Part shown: piece after piece, positions 26,401 to 36,146 of the stretch | Position numbering within the stretch: position 1 is the first letter of the stretch | How the letters are laid out: each line of letters begins with the position of its first letter | From: Planctomycetota bacterium | GTDB lineage: Bacteria; Planctomycetota; UBA1135; UBA2386 | Length of the DNA stretch: 64,000 bases | Reading direction: 5' to 3' | Assembly: GCA_020638655.1 (NCBI GenBank) | Contig: JACKIC010000007.1 | Span: forward strand, 372,001 to 436,000 | Translations under genes and position numbers: made by a program | Notes under the pieces: model-generated | Told to the model about the DNA's origin: nothing | Seen by the model: only the letters and a program-made list of their open reading frames with translations | The model's database searches: none

Positions 26401-26952
26401 CCAGTCGACGGCCGCGGCGAGGTCGGCGGCTTCGTGGTCCGGTTCCATGCCGGCCTCGCGCAGCAGCGCCCGCTGTTCGGCCGCGGGTTTGCCCGAGCGC
26501 ACGTGGATCGTGGTCAGCGGCAGGCCGCGGCCCATCAGCAGGTCGCGGGCGCTGTCGCCGATCAGCACCCCGCCGGCGAACTGCAGGCCGAGCAGTTCCC
26601 TGGCTTCGTGCAGCAGGCCGGGCGCCGGCTTGCGGCAGTCACAGGCATGGCCGTAGCCGTGGCCGCCGTCGGGCAGGTGGGGGCAGTGCAGATAGGCGCG
26701 CGGCAGGCGGTGCAGGCGCTCGTGCAGCGTCGCGTGGATGTGGGCGAGGTCCGCTTCGGTGTAGAGGCCGCGCGCGATGCCGCTCTGGTTGGTGACCACG
26801 ACGATCTCGTAGTCCGCCGCGTGCAGCCGGTGCAGCGCGTCGACCACGCCGGGGAGCACGACCAGGCCTGTGACGTCGCGCACGAAGCTGACCTCGGCGT
26901 TGATCGTGCCGTCGCGGTCGAGGAAGGCGACCTTCTTGCCGCGCGGTGTCAC
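26386..26952 (-). CDS. gmhB: HAD-family phosphatase of the GmhB/HisB-N type
   Basis: The 188-aa product has the HAD nucleophile motif AFLDRDGTIN (about residues 8-17), motif II VVTNQSGIARG, the zinc-binding loop CPHLPDGG...CDCRKPAPG typical of GmhB, and motif III LIGDSARDL. GmhB removes the 7-phosphate of D-glycero-D-manno-heptose 1,7-bisphosphate in ADP-heptose synthesis. The HisB-N histidinol-phosphatase family shares these motifs, so the exact substrate is probable, not certain. The GTG start overlaps the upstream lipoprotein stop as GTGA, so the two are coupled. Confidence 0.8.
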   Translation of the reverse strand: MTPRGKKVAFLDRDGTINAEVSFVRDVTGLVVLPGVVDALHRLHAADYEIVVVTNQSGIARGLYTEADLAHIHATLHERLHRLPRAYLHCPHLPDGGHGYGHACDCRKPAPGLLHEARELLGLQFAGGVLIGDSARDLLMGRGLPLTTIHVRSGKPAAEQRALLREAGMEPDHEAADLAAAVDWLLGA

Positions 26953-27416
26953 GGCTGCCGCATGGGAGTGCTGCCGCGGCCTTGTTGCAGCAGGTCGAAG
27001 CCGAGCAGCGGCTCGTCCTCGCCGTAGAGCCTGCAGTGCAGCTCGCCGGGCACGATCGCAGCGCGCACGGCGAACGGGAACACGAAGTCGCCGGCGGTCC
27101 AGAACAGCGGCAGCGGGGGCAGCACGTCCTCGTAGGCGCCGTCGATCCACTTCGAGGTGTAGGTCTCGGTGTACTGCACCAAGAGCCGCTGCTCGGGCCG
27201 GTAGCCCTTCTTCTCCAGGCGGATGGCGTGGTTGCCGCCGAGGATGTCGCCGAGGGACAGGTTCGCGGGCGTGGTCAGGCCGGTGTCGACGCCATCGACC
27301 AGGATCCGGGCGCCGAGCGGGTCGCTCGTCACCAGCACGTACTCCTCGTTGTGGAACCACGTGCAGCCGCCGCACAGGTTGAGCAGGGCGAGGGTCGTGA
27401 GCCGGCGCATCGACAT
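26949..27416 (-). CDS. PEGA-domain lipoprotein
   Basis: The 155-aa product has a lipoprotein signal ending in the lipobox LCGGC (C18 lipidated). A PEGA domain follows directly (about 26-80; VTSDPLGARILVDGVDTG and IRLEKKGYRPEQ), a beta-rich surface module. The remaining part is hydrophobic and aromatic (VLPPLPLFWTAGDFVFPFAV). PEGA domains often occur in envelope proteins with binding roles. It is the upstream gene of a coupled pair with the GmhB-type phosphatase. Confidence 0.8.
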   Translation of the reverse strand: MSMRRLTTLALLNLCGGCTWFHNEEYVLVTSDPLGARILVDGVDTGLTTPANLSLGDILGGNHAIRLEKKGYRPEQRLLVQYTETYTSKWIDGAYEDVLPPLPLFWTAGDFVFPFAVRAAIVPGELHCRLYGEDEPLLGFDLLQQGRGSTPMRQP

Positions 27417-27423
27417 GGTCCGG

Positions 27424-27429
27424 ATCCTA
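27424..27429 (-). promoter_or_regulatory. -10-like TAGGAT before the PEGA lipoprotein
   Basis: TAGGAT on the minus strand is followed by seven bases and the ATG at 27416. This is the tightest case of the near-leaderless pattern in the window. Confidence 0.4.
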
Positions 27430-27633
27430 TCGGCTGCGCGCGCCCCGGTCGCGCAATGGCTCGGCGCCGGCGCGCCGCCGCCGCTGCGGGAGCCCGCGAA
27501 AGACCGCTCGCCTTTGGCCATGAATCCGGTAGCATCGTGCCCCTGTCAACGTCTGCCGGTCGCGGGGCGGTCATCCCGGCGATCCATTCCGGCCGGCGCA
27601 CCACGAGCCCAGGGCGGGCTCCTCGGAGGTCAC

Positions 27634-28866
27634 ATGGTCGTTCGAAACAACTGGCGAGCCGCCGCGGTCACGGCGCCTCGTCTCGCCGCGGCGCGCGCCG
27701 CGACTCTGCTCTTCCTCGTCGGCATCGGGGCGATCGGCAGCGCGACGCTGCAGGCTCAGACCCCTGGCTCGCAAGAGCCCGGCCAGAATCCCGGCAGCAC
27801 GACTCCCGGCAGCACGGTCGAAGCCAGCGCCGCAAAGTCTGCCGACGCGCAGTTGGGCCGCGTCGTCGCCGAGAAGGTGCAGCTGCGTTGCTGGCCGAGC
27901 CAGGTCGCGACACCGCCGATGTTCGAGGACGAGCTGGTCAAGGACGAGGTCGTCAACGTCGGCGCCGTCGAAGGCGGCTTCCGCCAGGTGATCCTGCCGC
28001 TCGGCCCGGTCGGCTACGTCAGCAAGAAGTTCACCGTGACCGGGGCCGACGGCGCCGTCGTCACCAAGGGCAACGGCGTGTCGTTCCGCTACCGCCCGCG
28101 CAGCACCGAAGCGCCGGTCGACTACCTCGCGGACGCGACGCCGCTGGCGATCGTCGGCGAGGACGGCGACTGGTGGCGCGCGCGCGCCGCCGGCGTGAAA
28201 GCCTGGTTGCCCGAGGCCGAGGTGCAGCTGGTGACGACCCCGAGCGCCGCCGATCGCGACGCCCTGGCGAAGTCGACGGCCCGTTACCAGGCCGAGGTGC
28301 AGGCGCGCCTCGACGCGATCGCGCAACAGGCCAAGGTGGCCGCGCAGAACGATGCCGACCTCGCCGCGGTCAAGGTGGTCGAGGACGCGTTCGCGACCGA
28401 GATCACCAAGCCCGCGACCGAGCAGAAGTTCGAGCCGCTGACGGTCGCGCTCGACAAGCTGACTGCGACGCTGAGCGAAGAATCGGCGGCGCGCCCGGCG
28501 ATCGCCTCGCTGCAGAAGCGCATCGAGACGCAGCGCTGGATCGCCGAGGCCCTGATCATCCAACAGGACAAGCCGGTGCCGGCAACCGACGTGCAGCCCG
28601 TGGTGCAGCCCAAGGACGAGCTCGACCGCTTCCAGTCGATCGGTTGGCTGCGCTACGAGTCGACCTTCGGCGCGCCGGGCACCTACTACCTCGAGAAGGG
28701 CGGCAAGCGCCTGCACGTCGTGACCTGCGCGAGTGGCCGATACGACCTGGCCCTGTTCCTCGATCGTGAGGTCGGGCTGATCGGCCCGCGTCGCCGGCCG
28801 AACACCGAGGGGGTCAGCAACCTCGATGTCGAGCGCATCGAGGTGCTCGGCGTGCCCAAGCACTGA
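27634..28866 (+). CDS. Exported protein with tandem SH3-like domains and a helical region
   Basis: The 410-aa product has a long signal sequence with a hydrophobic core around TLLFLVGIGAIGSATLQAQ. A Gly/Ser/Pro/Gln linker and two SH3-like (SH3b) segments follow (about 75-200; GGFRQVILPLGPVGYVSKKF and GEDGDWWRARAAGVKAWLP). An alanine-rich helical stretch (about 200-310) and a C-terminal beta-rich part complete it. A good Shine-Dalgarno sequence (GGAGG at 27625) supports the start. SH3b domains often bind cell-wall or protein ligands outside the cell. Function is unknown. Confidence 0.72.
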   Translation: MVVRNNWRAAAVTAPRLAAARAATLLFLVGIGAIGSATLQAQTPGSQEPGQNPGSTTPGSTVEASAAKSADAQLGRVVAEKVQLRCWPSQVATPPMFEDELVKDEVVNVGAVEGGFRQVILPLGPVGYVSKKFTVTGADGAVVTKGNGVSFRYRPRSTEAPVDYLADATPLAIVGEDGDWWRARAAGVKAWLPEAEVQLVTTPSAADRDALAKSTARYQAEVQARLDAIAQQAKVAAQNDADLAAVKVVEDAFATEITKPATEQKFEPLTVALDKLTATLSEESAARPAIASLQKRIETQRWIAEALIIQQDKPVPATDVQPVVQPKDELDRFQSIGWLRYESTFGAPGTYYLEKGGKRLHVVTCASGRYDLALFLDREVGLIGPRRRPNTEGVSNLDVERIEVLGVPKH

Positions 28867-28987
28867 GTTCGAGCCGCCGGCAGCATCGGCCCCTTGTCAT
28901 GGGGCGATGCTGCGTCGCGGAACGGGACCGCAGCCGGACGGCGCGGATTGCCGAAGGAGGCTGACGAGCCCCTTCGTTCCGCACCGA

Positions 28988-30574
28988 GTGTCCACGACCG
29001 ACCGAGTTCCCGCCGCACCGCGCCGTTCCTGCCCATCGCGGTGGGTTGGGCTCGCCGCGTCGCTGCTGGCCGCCGCGGCGATGCCGGCCCAGGCGCCCGC
29101 GCCGCCCGGCGCGTCGGTGCCCCGTGTGCACTGGCTGCAGGAAGGCGAGGTCCGCCTGCAGCGCGAGGACCCGCTGCTCGCGTGGCAGGCGTTCGAGCGT
29201 GCGCTCACCGAGGGCGCGGCCACCGCGTCCTGCCAGCTCGGCCTGGGCCGGGTGCATCTGATGCTGGGGCGCGCGACCGCGGCCGAACGCTGCGCCGCGG
29301 CGGCGTTGCTCGCCGAGCCCGACAACCAGAGCGGCATGGCCTTGCGGGTGCTGGCCCAGATCCGGGCGCGGGAGTTCGACGCCGCGGCGCGCACCGCGGG
29401 GCAGTTCGTGCTGCGCGTCGACGACCCGGGTGCCGAGTTGCTCGCGGCCCGCGGCTCGGCGCTGTTCCGGGTGCAGCGCACCGACGAGGCCGCCACCACC
29501 TACCAGGTCGTGGTGGCGCTCGAACACGACCACGCCGAGGCGCACCTGCGCCTGGGGTCGGGGCTGTTGCCGCCGACCGAGGTGCGCATCGGGGACGACC
29601 TGCGCGACGCCGTGGCCGCGGCGCGCAGCGGCGAGCTGCGGAAGTGCATCACCACGCTGCAGCGCGTCGTGCAGCGCGAGCCGGGCAACCCGGTCGCCCA
29701 CCGGCTGCTCGGTGAGGCGCTGTTCAACCAGCGGTTCGCCAGCAGCATGGCGGCGACCGACGAGGCCTTCCGGGTGCTGGCGGCCGCGATGCCCAGGCCG
29801 CAGGTCAAGGACGTGCCGACCGCCGACTTCATCCGTGGCTACGCCGAGCTCGACCGCACCCGCGCCGCGGTGGTCGATGGCGCGGTCGCGCTGTTCGCGT
29901 CCCGCCTGCCCAAGCTGATCGCCGTCGGCGGCAGCCACGACCTGCTGCGCGAACTCGACCGGACCACCGACGCGCCGACGCGCGCGAACCTGCGCGGCCG
30001 GCGCACCTTCGACGGCCGGGTGTGGGACGACGTGCGCGGCATCGGCGGTCTGACCGCGGCGACCGGCATCGAGGCCCTCGACGAGAGCGCGCAGTTCGGC
30101 TTCGACACGCTCGCGCACGAACTCGCGCACCAGGTGCATTTCTTCGCCTTCAACCCGCTGCAGCGGGCGCGCATCAAGGCGCTCTACAACCGCGCGCTGC
30201 AGGACGACATGTGCCTGGACTACTACGCCGCGAGCAACGAGGCCGAGTACTTCGGTCAGGGCGTCGAGGCGTTCCGCAGCCTGGCCAAACGGCCCGGCGG
30301 CGAGACCACACATGGGCACACGCGGTTCGAGCTGTACCGCGTCGACAAGCCGCTGCACGACTTCATCGCCGGCCTGGTCGACTTCGACCCGCTCGCCGGC
30401 AAGGAGCGCCCGGCGGTGCTGCGCGCCGCCTACGCGGTGGCGCTGCGTTGCGGCCGGCCCGCCGACGCGGTCACCGCCGCCGAGCTGCTGGACGCCGGCG
30501 CCGAGCGCGACCGCCTGCTCGAGCAGGCGCAGGAGGCGGTGCGCCAGGCCGAGCTGCGGATCGAAGAGCGCTGA
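28988..30574 (+). CDS. Exported TPR protein with a zinc metalloprotease domain
   Basis: The 528-aa product (GTG start) has a signal sequence ending near AAAMPAQA and TPR-like helices (about 40-240; LLAWQAFERALTEGA, LRLGSGLLPP). The C-terminal domain has the zincin motif HELAHQVHF (H377, E378, H381). A downstream NEAEYFGQGVEAF could supply the third ligand glutamate in gluzincin fashion. No peptidase family is certain. It lies between the SH3 protein and radC on the same strand. A TPR-tethered surface protease is the simplest reading, which is inference. Confidence 0.72.
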   Translation: MSTTDRVPAAPRRSCPSRWVGLAASLLAAAAMPAQAPAPPGASVPRVHWLQEGEVRLQREDPLLAWQAFERALTEGAATASCQLGLGRVHLMLGRATAAERCAAAALLAEPDNQSGMALRVLAQIRAREFDAAARTAGQFVLRVDDPGAELLAARGSALFRVQRTDEAATTYQVVVALEHDHAEAHLRLGSGLLPPTEVRIGDDLRDAVAAARSGELRKCITTLQRVVQREPGNPVAHRLLGEALFNQRFASSMAATDEAFRVLAAAMPRPQVKDVPTADFIRGYAELDRTRAAVVDGAVALFASRLPKLIAVGGSHDLLRELDRTTDAPTRANLRGRRTFDGRVWDDVRGIGGLTAATGIEALDESAQFGFDTLAHELAHQVHFFAFNPLQRARIKALYNRALQDDMCLDYYAASNEAEYFGQGVEAFRSLAKRPGGETTHGHTRFELYRVDKPLHDFIAGLVDFDPLAGKERPAVLRAAYAVALRCGRPADAVTAAELLDAGAERDRLLEQAQEAVRQAELRIEER

Positions 30575-30627
30575 GCTTTCCCGCGGTTGGCTGTCACGAT
30601 CGTGCCCCTTCTGGGCACAAGGCAGCG

Positions 30628-31302
30628 ATGACAGCTGTCGACATCTACGGGCCGCGCGAGCGCATCCTGCAGTTGGGGGAGCCCCGGCTCAGCGACGCCG
30701 AATGCCTCGCGCTGCTGCTGCGCACCGGGGTCAGCGGCGAGGCCGCCGAGCAGATGGGCCAGCGGCTGCTGCGCCGCTTCGGCGGCCTGCCGGGGCTGGC
30801 GCTGGCCAGCGTTCGCCAGGTGGCCAAGGAACCCAAGGTCGGCGCGGTGCGCGCCGCGGCGATCGGCGCGGCGTTCGGTCTGGCGCGGCGGCTCGCCGAG
30901 TCGGCGCTGCGCCCCGGCGCCGTCGTGCGGCACAGCGCCGACGTGGCGCGCATCGTACGGGACTCGGTGCGCGGCTCGCGGCGCGAGAGCTTCTTCGCGG
31001 TGCTGCTCGACACGCGGCACCGCGTGCAGGGCCTGCACGTGGTCAGCACCGGCGGTCTGGACGGGGCGCCCGTGCATCCGCGCGAGGTCTTCGGGCCGGC
31101 GCTGCGCGACGGCGCCGCGGCGATCGTGGTCGCCCACAACCACCCCTCGGGCGACGCCACGCCGAGCCCCGAGGACCGCGGCGTCACCGGGCGATTGCGC
31201 GAGGTCGGCGAACTCGTGGGCATCGAGTTGCTCGACCACCTGGTGGTGGGGGCCGAGCGCTACTTCAGCTTCGCCGAGGAGCGGTTCCTGGCGCTCGCGT
31301 GA
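30628..31302 (+). CDS. radC: RadC-family JAB/MPN-domain protein
   Basis: The 224-aa product has the N-terminal helix-hairpin-helix region (about 1-90; LSDAECLALLLRTGV) and the C-terminal MPN+ metallo-domain. Its signature is EVF followed by VVAHNHPSGDATPSPED, the His/His/Asp zinc ligands. The biochemical role of RadC is unsettled; the old repair assignment is doubtful. The ATG at 30628 gives the standard family start TAVDIYGPRERI-like. It is preceded by 53 bp of intergenic sequence. Confidence 0.9.
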   Translation: MTAVDIYGPRERILQLGEPRLSDAECLALLLRTGVSGEAAEQMGQRLLRRFGGLPGLALASVRQVAKEPKVGAVRAAAIGAAFGLARRLAESALRPGAVVRHSADVARIVRDSVRGSRRESFFAVLLDTRHRVQGLHVVSTGGLDGAPVHPREVFGPALRDGAAAIVVAHNHPSGDATPSPEDRGVTGRLREVGELVGIELLDHLVVGAERYFSFAEERFLALA

Positions 31303-31442
31303 GCGCGCCGCGCCCGTCAGCGCTCTCCGCCGGGATCGCCGATGGGATCGGTGCCCGAGCCCTTACGCAAGGCCGTGCGAGCATCGTCCTCGTCGCGGCA
31401 TGGTTCCCGGCTACACTTCCCGACCTGCTCCGGATCCGCCAC

Positions 31443-32771
31443 ATGTCCACGTCAGTATTCCAAGCCCGCCTCGCGGTCGCCCTCTTCGCCGCCAGCGCGA
31501 CCACGCTGCTCACAGCCCAGGGCACGCAGGACGCGGCGCCCGTCGGCCAGCCCGCGCGCTGCGGCACGCCCAACACCTTCCAGGGCGGCTCGTTCCTCGA
31601 CAACCCGGACTGCGACTTCTACCAGACCAACCCGAGCCAGACCTACGCGCCGACCAGCGTGCAGCGCATCCCGGTGGTCGTGCACGTGATCCAGAACAGC
31701 TCGGGCACCGGCAACCTCGGCAACGCCCTGGTGCAGAGCCAGATCACGGTGCTCAACGAGGACTTCCGCGCGATGAGCGGTACGGCGGGCGCGAACGGCG
31801 TCGACAGCCAGATCGAGTTCTTCCTCGCCACGACCGATCCGAACGGTCAGCCGACGACCGGCATCGTGCACTACACCAACAACACGTGGTTCACCGACGC
31901 CGGCGGCTACTACAACTCGATCGCCTGGAACCCGCAGCGCTACCTCAACATCTACACCAACAACGCCGGCGGCGGCGGCGTGCTGGGCTACGTGCCGGCG
32001 ATCCCGCAGTCGGGCAACATCGCGGGCACCGCGGCCGATCGTGTCGTGATCCTCTATTCGGCGTTCGGTCGGCCGGGGCTCGGCGGCTCGCCCTACAACC
32101 TCGGCCGCACCTGCACGCACGAGGTCGGGCACTACCTGGGCTTGTTCCACACCTTCGACAGCGGCTGCGGCTCGTCTTCGGCGTGTTACACGAGCGGCGA
32201 TCGCATCTGCGACACCAACCCCGAGTCGCAGCCGCGCTACGGCTGCCCGACCACGGCGACCAGCTGCGGCAGCCTGGACCCGGTGCGCAACTACATGGAC
32301 TACACCAACGACTCCTGCATGACCGGCTTCTCGGCCGAGCAGGTGCGGCGCATGCGCTGCACGTTGGTCAGCTACCGTCCCAACCTGGCGCAGCCGGCCG
32401 GGCCGATCGCGTCGGCGACCTCGCGCAGCGGCGCCGGCAACCTCAACTCGGCCTTCTTCGCGACCGCCCCGCGGCTCGGCATGCAGGCCTCGATGAACGT
32501 GGTGACGTTCAACACGCCCTACTCCCTGGCGATGGTGCTCGGCTACACCGGCGCGGCCAGCCAGCCGTTCAACGGCTACACGGTCCTGATCGACACGCTG
32601 TCCGCGCCGGTGCTGCAGATGCCGCTGATGGCCAGCGCGACGGTGGTGTCCTGGACCTACGCCGTGCCCAACGATCCCGCGCTCGGGGGCCTGCAGATCA
32701 AGAGTCAGGGGCTGATGCTCGGCCAGACCTTCGCGCTCACCAACGCGATGGATCTGGTGCTCGGCAACTGA
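31443..32771 (+). CDS. Secreted M43 (pappalysin-like) metalloprotease with a C-terminal module
   Basis: The 442-aa product has a signal peptide (LAVALFAASATTLLTAQ) and an M43 catalytic domain. The zinc motif is HEVGHYLGLFH (H226, H230, H236) and the Met-turn is NYMDYTNDSC. Several cysteines (SGCGSSSACYTSGDRICD) suggest disulfides. The C-terminal 100 residues form a separate module ending VPNDPALGGLQIKSQG...LTNAMDLVLGN. That pattern recurs in three other secreted proteins of this window (49226, 58666, 61888). It probably degrades extracellular protein. Confidence 0.88.
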   Translation: MSTSVFQARLAVALFAASATTLLTAQGTQDAAPVGQPARCGTPNTFQGGSFLDNPDCDFYQTNPSQTYAPTSVQRIPVVVHVIQNSSGTGNLGNALVQSQITVLNEDFRAMSGTAGANGVDSQIEFFLATTDPNGQPTTGIVHYTNNTWFTDAGGYYNSIAWNPQRYLNIYTNNAGGGGVLGYVPAIPQSGNIAGTAADRVVILYSAFGRPGLGGSPYNLGRTCTHEVGHYLGLFHTFDSGCGSSSACYTSGDRICDTNPESQPRYGCPTTATSCGSLDPVRNYMDYTNDSCMTGFSAEQVRRMRCTLVSYRPNLAQPAGPIASATSRSGAGNLNSAFFATAPRLGMQASMNVVTFNTPYSLAMVLGYTGAASQPFNGYTVLIDTLSAPVLQMPLMASATVVSWTYAVPNDPALGGLQIKSQGLMLGQTFALTNAMDLVLGN

Positions 32772-32847
32772 CCTTTCTGGCGCCGGCGGCGGTGGTGCGG
32801 TATGTGACGATGCCGCGTTGAACGACTCGTCCCGAACGTCAACCCGG

Positions 32848-34422
32848 ATGCCGACCGAAGCCCTGCCTGTCGAAGACCACCCCGCTGGCATGGATGTCCA
32901 GCCGCGGTTCACGGCGCGCCACGGGCTGTGGCTCATCGCGGCGACCCTGCTCGCGGCGGCGCTGCGGCTGTGGCACCTGGGCGAGTGGTCGTTCTGGGTC
33001 GACGAGGCGCACACCTGGCGCGACGTGACCTGGCCGCTGGAGGGCGGATCGGGCTTCCTGGGCACCGACCGCGGCAAGTACCCGCTGGCTTTCCTGCTGC
33101 TGCACGGGCTGCGCAGCGCCGGCCTGCTCGGCGACGACGAGTTCTCGCTGCGGCTGCCGTTCGCGCTGCTCGGCATCGCCTCGGTGCCGCTGCTGGCGCT
33201 GTGCGGGCGCCGGCTCGTCGGCCCGACCGCCGCCGTGGTCGCGGCGCTGCTCTGCGCCGTGCACCCGTGGCACATCTTCTGGAGCCAGAATGCGCGCGGC
33301 TACATGCTCGTGTTCGTGGCCTCGATCGTGGTCGTCGACCGCGCCGTGTGCTGGACCCAGCATCGGCGCAAGCGCGACCTGGTCCTGGGCGTGCTCGCGC
33401 TGCTGGTCGCCGCGCTGAGCCACCCGACCGGCCTGATCCTCGGCGTCGGCGTGGGCGCGTTCGTGCTGCTGCTGCCGTTCGCGGGCGCCGACGGGCAACG
33501 CCTGCTGCTGGTCGCCGGCATCACCCTCGCGGTCGTGACCGCGGGCTCGATCCTGATGGCGAAGTTCGGGCCGTACCAGGAGTTCATGGGGTCCAAGGGC
33601 ACCCCCGCGCCGCTGCACTTCCCGCAGACGGTGGCCTACTACTTCCGCCCGGCGCTGCTGCTGGCGGCGCTCGGGGGGCTGGTGCTCGCGGGGCTGTGGT
33701 GGTCGTCGCTGCGCGGCCTGCTGGTCACGTGCATGCTGCTGGCGCCGTTCATCGTCCTGCTCGCCATCGGCGGTTCGCTGGTCAAGGCGACCGCGCGCTA
33801 TGCGTTCTGCACCCTGCCGCTGTGGTTGTTGCTGGCCGGCAAGGCCGGCGCGCCGTGGCTCGAAGGCGCGCGCGCGAAGGCCGTCCTGCGCACCCTGCCG
33901 GCGGCGCTGGTCGGCGCGATCGTCGCGTGCGACCTGGTCACCGAGACGATCGCGTACCACCACGAGCAGTTCGGCCAGCGGCCGCGGTGGCGCGAGGCCT
34001 GCACGTTCGCGGCCGAGCACGCCCGGGCCCGTGGCGGGCGCGGGGCGCTGCGCGTGTTGACGATCCTGCACCCGCCCACGGCCTACTACCTGCAGCGCTA
34101 CCACTGGACCGCGGAAGGCGCGAACATGTACCCCTTGGTCGATCTCGAGGCGCTGCTGAGGTCGCGCATCGAAGACGGGGAGGGGCCGGCGGGTGCGGAG
34201 CACCAGGGCCACCCCTTCCTGCGGCAGCAGCAGGCCGCCGCCGATTCGCGCGGCGAGGCGCTCGTGGTGATGGTGAAGCTGCCGGAGCTGGCGGAGATCG
34301 ACGCCGGCGGCGCCTTCCTGCGGGCCTTGCAGGAGGGGTTCGAGCTGGCGCTCTACCTGCCGTGTTGGGTCGGCCCCAAGGACGAGAGCCTCTACGTGTA
34401 CGTGCCGAGAGGAGAACGATGA
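32848..34422 (+). CDS. Family 39-type membrane glycosyltransferase (ArnT/PMT-like)
   Basis: A polytopic enzyme of about 524 aa with roughly ten to eleven hydrophobic segments. The first loop carries the GT39 acidic motif WVDEAHTW (about residues 50-57), needed for polyprenyl-phosphate-linked donors. HPWHIFWSQNARGYM is the conserved loop typical of these proteins. It should transfer a sugar from a lipid carrier to protein or envelope glycan outside the membrane. Alternative starts are TTG 32818 and ATG 32890. It overlaps the next gene by ATGA. Confidence 0.82.
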   Translation: MPTEALPVEDHPAGMDVQPRFTARHGLWLIAATLLAAALRLWHLGEWSFWVDEAHTWRDVTWPLEGGSGFLGTDRGKYPLAFLLLHGLRSAGLLGDDEFSLRLPFALLGIASVPLLALCGRRLVGPTAAVVAALLCAVHPWHIFWSQNARGYMLVFVASIVVVDRAVCWTQHRRKRDLVLGVLALLVAALSHPTGLILGVGVGAFVLLLPFAGADGQRLLLVAGITLAVVTAGSILMAKFGPYQEFMGSKGTPAPLHFPQTVAYYFRPALLLAALGGLVLAGLWWSSLRGLLVTCMLLAPFIVLLAIGGSLVKATARYAFCTLPLWLLLAGKAGAPWLEGARAKAVLRTLPAALVGAIVACDLVTETIAYHHEQFGQRPRWREACTFAAEHARARGGRGALRVLTILHPPTAYYLQRYHWTAEGANMYPLVDLEALLRSRIEDGEGPAGAEHQGHPFLRQQQAAADSRGEALVVMVKLPELAEIDAGGAFLRALQEGFELALYLPCWVGPKDESLYVYVPRGER

Positions 34423-36101
34423 CGAGCCTGTGGCGGTCGAAGTCCTGGTCGAAGTGGTTGCCCGCGGCGCTGGTCCTGTGGTGGTGCGGGGCAGCCTGTC
34501 AGGTGGCCGGCTCGGCGCCGACCGATGCGGCCCCGACGGCGGACGTCTGCGTCTACGGCTCGACCTCGGCCGGCGTGATCGCGGCGATCGAATGCGCACA
34601 GCAGGGGCACTCGGTGGTGCTGCTCGACTGCGACGGCTGGATCGGCGGACTGACCACCTCGGGCCTGGGCGCGACCGATGTCGGCAACAAGGACGCGATC
34701 GGCGGGCTGGCGCGCGAGTTCTACCGCCGCGTGCGCAGACACTACGACCGGCCCCAGGCATGGACCGCGCAGCGGCGCGACGAGTTCCGCGGCCGCGGTC
34801 ACGACGCCGGCGGTGACGCGGCCTGGACCTTCGAACCGAGCGTCGCGCAGGCGGTGTTCGCCGAGATGCTGCGCGAGCAACGCGTCGAGGTGCGCACCGC
34901 GCGGCTCGACCGCGGCGGCGGCGGCGTGCACAAGGACGGCGCGGTGCTGCGCTCGCTGCGCTGCGAAGACGGCGATGTGGTCACCGCGCGCGTGTTCCTG
35001 GACTGCACCTACGAGGGCGACCTGTTGGCCGAGGCGGGCTGCTCGTTCGTCGTCGGCCGCGAGTCGAACGCGCGCTACGGCGAGACCCTCAACGGCGTGC
35101 AGACGAAGAACGCGACCAAACATCAGTTCACCGTGCGCGTCGACCCCTACGTGGTGCCGGGGGACCCGGGCAGCGGCCTGCTGCCGCACGTGCAGCCCGG
35201 CGGCCCCGGAGCCGAGGGGGACGGGGACCACCGCGTGCAGGCCTACTGCTTCCGCATCTGTGCGACCGACGTGCCGGCCAATCGCTTGCCGTGGCCGAAG
35301 CCCGACGGCTACGACGCCGCCGAGTTCGAGGTGCTGCTGCGCTACTTCGAGGCCGGCAGCACGATGCCGCCGTGGCATCCGGTGTGGATGCCCAACCGCA
35401 AGACCGACAGCAACAACAACGGCGCGTTCTCGACCGATCACCTGGGCGCCAACTACGACTACGCGACCGCGGACTACGCGACGCGCGCGCGGATCGTCGC
35501 CGAGCACCGGCGATACCAGCAGGGCCTGCTGTGGACCCTGGCCCACGAACCCCGCGTGCCGGCCAAGGTGCGCGCCGAGTTCGAGCGCTTCGGGCTGGCG
35601 CGCGACGAGTTCCGTGCGACCGACAACTGGCCGCCGCTGCTCTACGTGCGCGAGGGGCGGCGCCTGCTGGGGGAGCAGGTCGTCACCGAGGACCACTGCA
35701 TGGGCCGCGCCGTCGCCGCGGACCCGGTCGGCATGGGCGCCTACGCGATGGACAGCCACAACGTGCAGCGCTACGTCGCCGCCGACGGCAGCGTGCGCAA
35801 CGAGGGGGACGTGCAGGTGCGCGTGCCGGCGCCCTACGGCATCTCCTATCGGGCCCTCGTTCCGCAACGCGAGCAGGCCAGCAACCTGCTCGTGCCGGTG
35901 TGCGTGAGCGCGAGCCACATCGCCTACGGCTCGATCCGCATGGAGCCGGTGTTCATGGTGCTGGGGCAATCGGCGGCGATCGCCGCCGATCTGGCGCTGC
36001 GCGGCGGAATTGCCGTGCAGGACGTCGACTACGCGGCCCTGCGCGCCCGGTTGCTCGCCGCGGGCCAGGTGCTCGCCTGGCCGCCGGGCGAATCGCGCTG
36101 A
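34419..36101 (+). CDS. FAD-dependent oxidoreductase, lipid-anchored
   Basis: The 560-aa product starts with a lipoprotein-type signal (WLPAALVLWWCGAAC, lipobox CGAAC). The FAD-binding strand-turn-helix VCVYGSTSAGVIAAIECAQQ follows (about residues 42-61). WIGGLTTSGLGATD is typical of the large FAD-dependent oxidoreductase group (PF12831-like) common in planctomycetes and Bacteroidetes. A C-terminal EPVFMVLGQSAAIAADLA closes the FAD site. The substrate is unknown; related proteins are often annotated near polysaccharide or xanthan-lyase genes. A Shine-Dalgarno-like GGAGA precedes the start. Confidence 0.82.
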   Translation: MTSLWRSKSWSKWLPAALVLWWCGAACQVAGSAPTDAAPTADVCVYGSTSAGVIAAIECAQQGHSVVLLDCDGWIGGLTTSGLGATDVGNKDAIGGLAREFYRRVRRHYDRPQAWTAQRRDEFRGRGHDAGGDAAWTFEPSVAQAVFAEMLREQRVEVRTARLDRGGGGVHKDGAVLRSLRCEDGDVVTARVFLDCTYEGDLLAEAGCSFVVGRESNARYGETLNGVQTKNATKHQFTVRVDPYVVPGDPGSGLLPHVQPGGPGAEGDGDHRVQAYCFRICATDVPANRLPWPKPDGYDAAEFEVLLRYFEAGSTMPPWHPVWMPNRKTDSNNNGAFSTDHLGANYDYATADYATRARIVAEHRRYQQGLLWTLAHEPRVPAKVRAEFERFGLARDEFRATDNWPPLLYVREGRRLLGEQVVTEDHCMGRAVAADPVGMGAYAMDSHNVQRYVAADGSVRNEGDVQVRVPAPYGISYRALVPQREQASNLLVPVCVSASHIAYGSIRMEPVFMVLGQSAAIAADLALRGGIAVQDVDYAALRARLLAAGQVLAWPPGESR

Positions 36102-36146
36102 CCGCGCGACTTGCGCAGCGAGGTGGTCCTGGCCGATCATGCGGTC

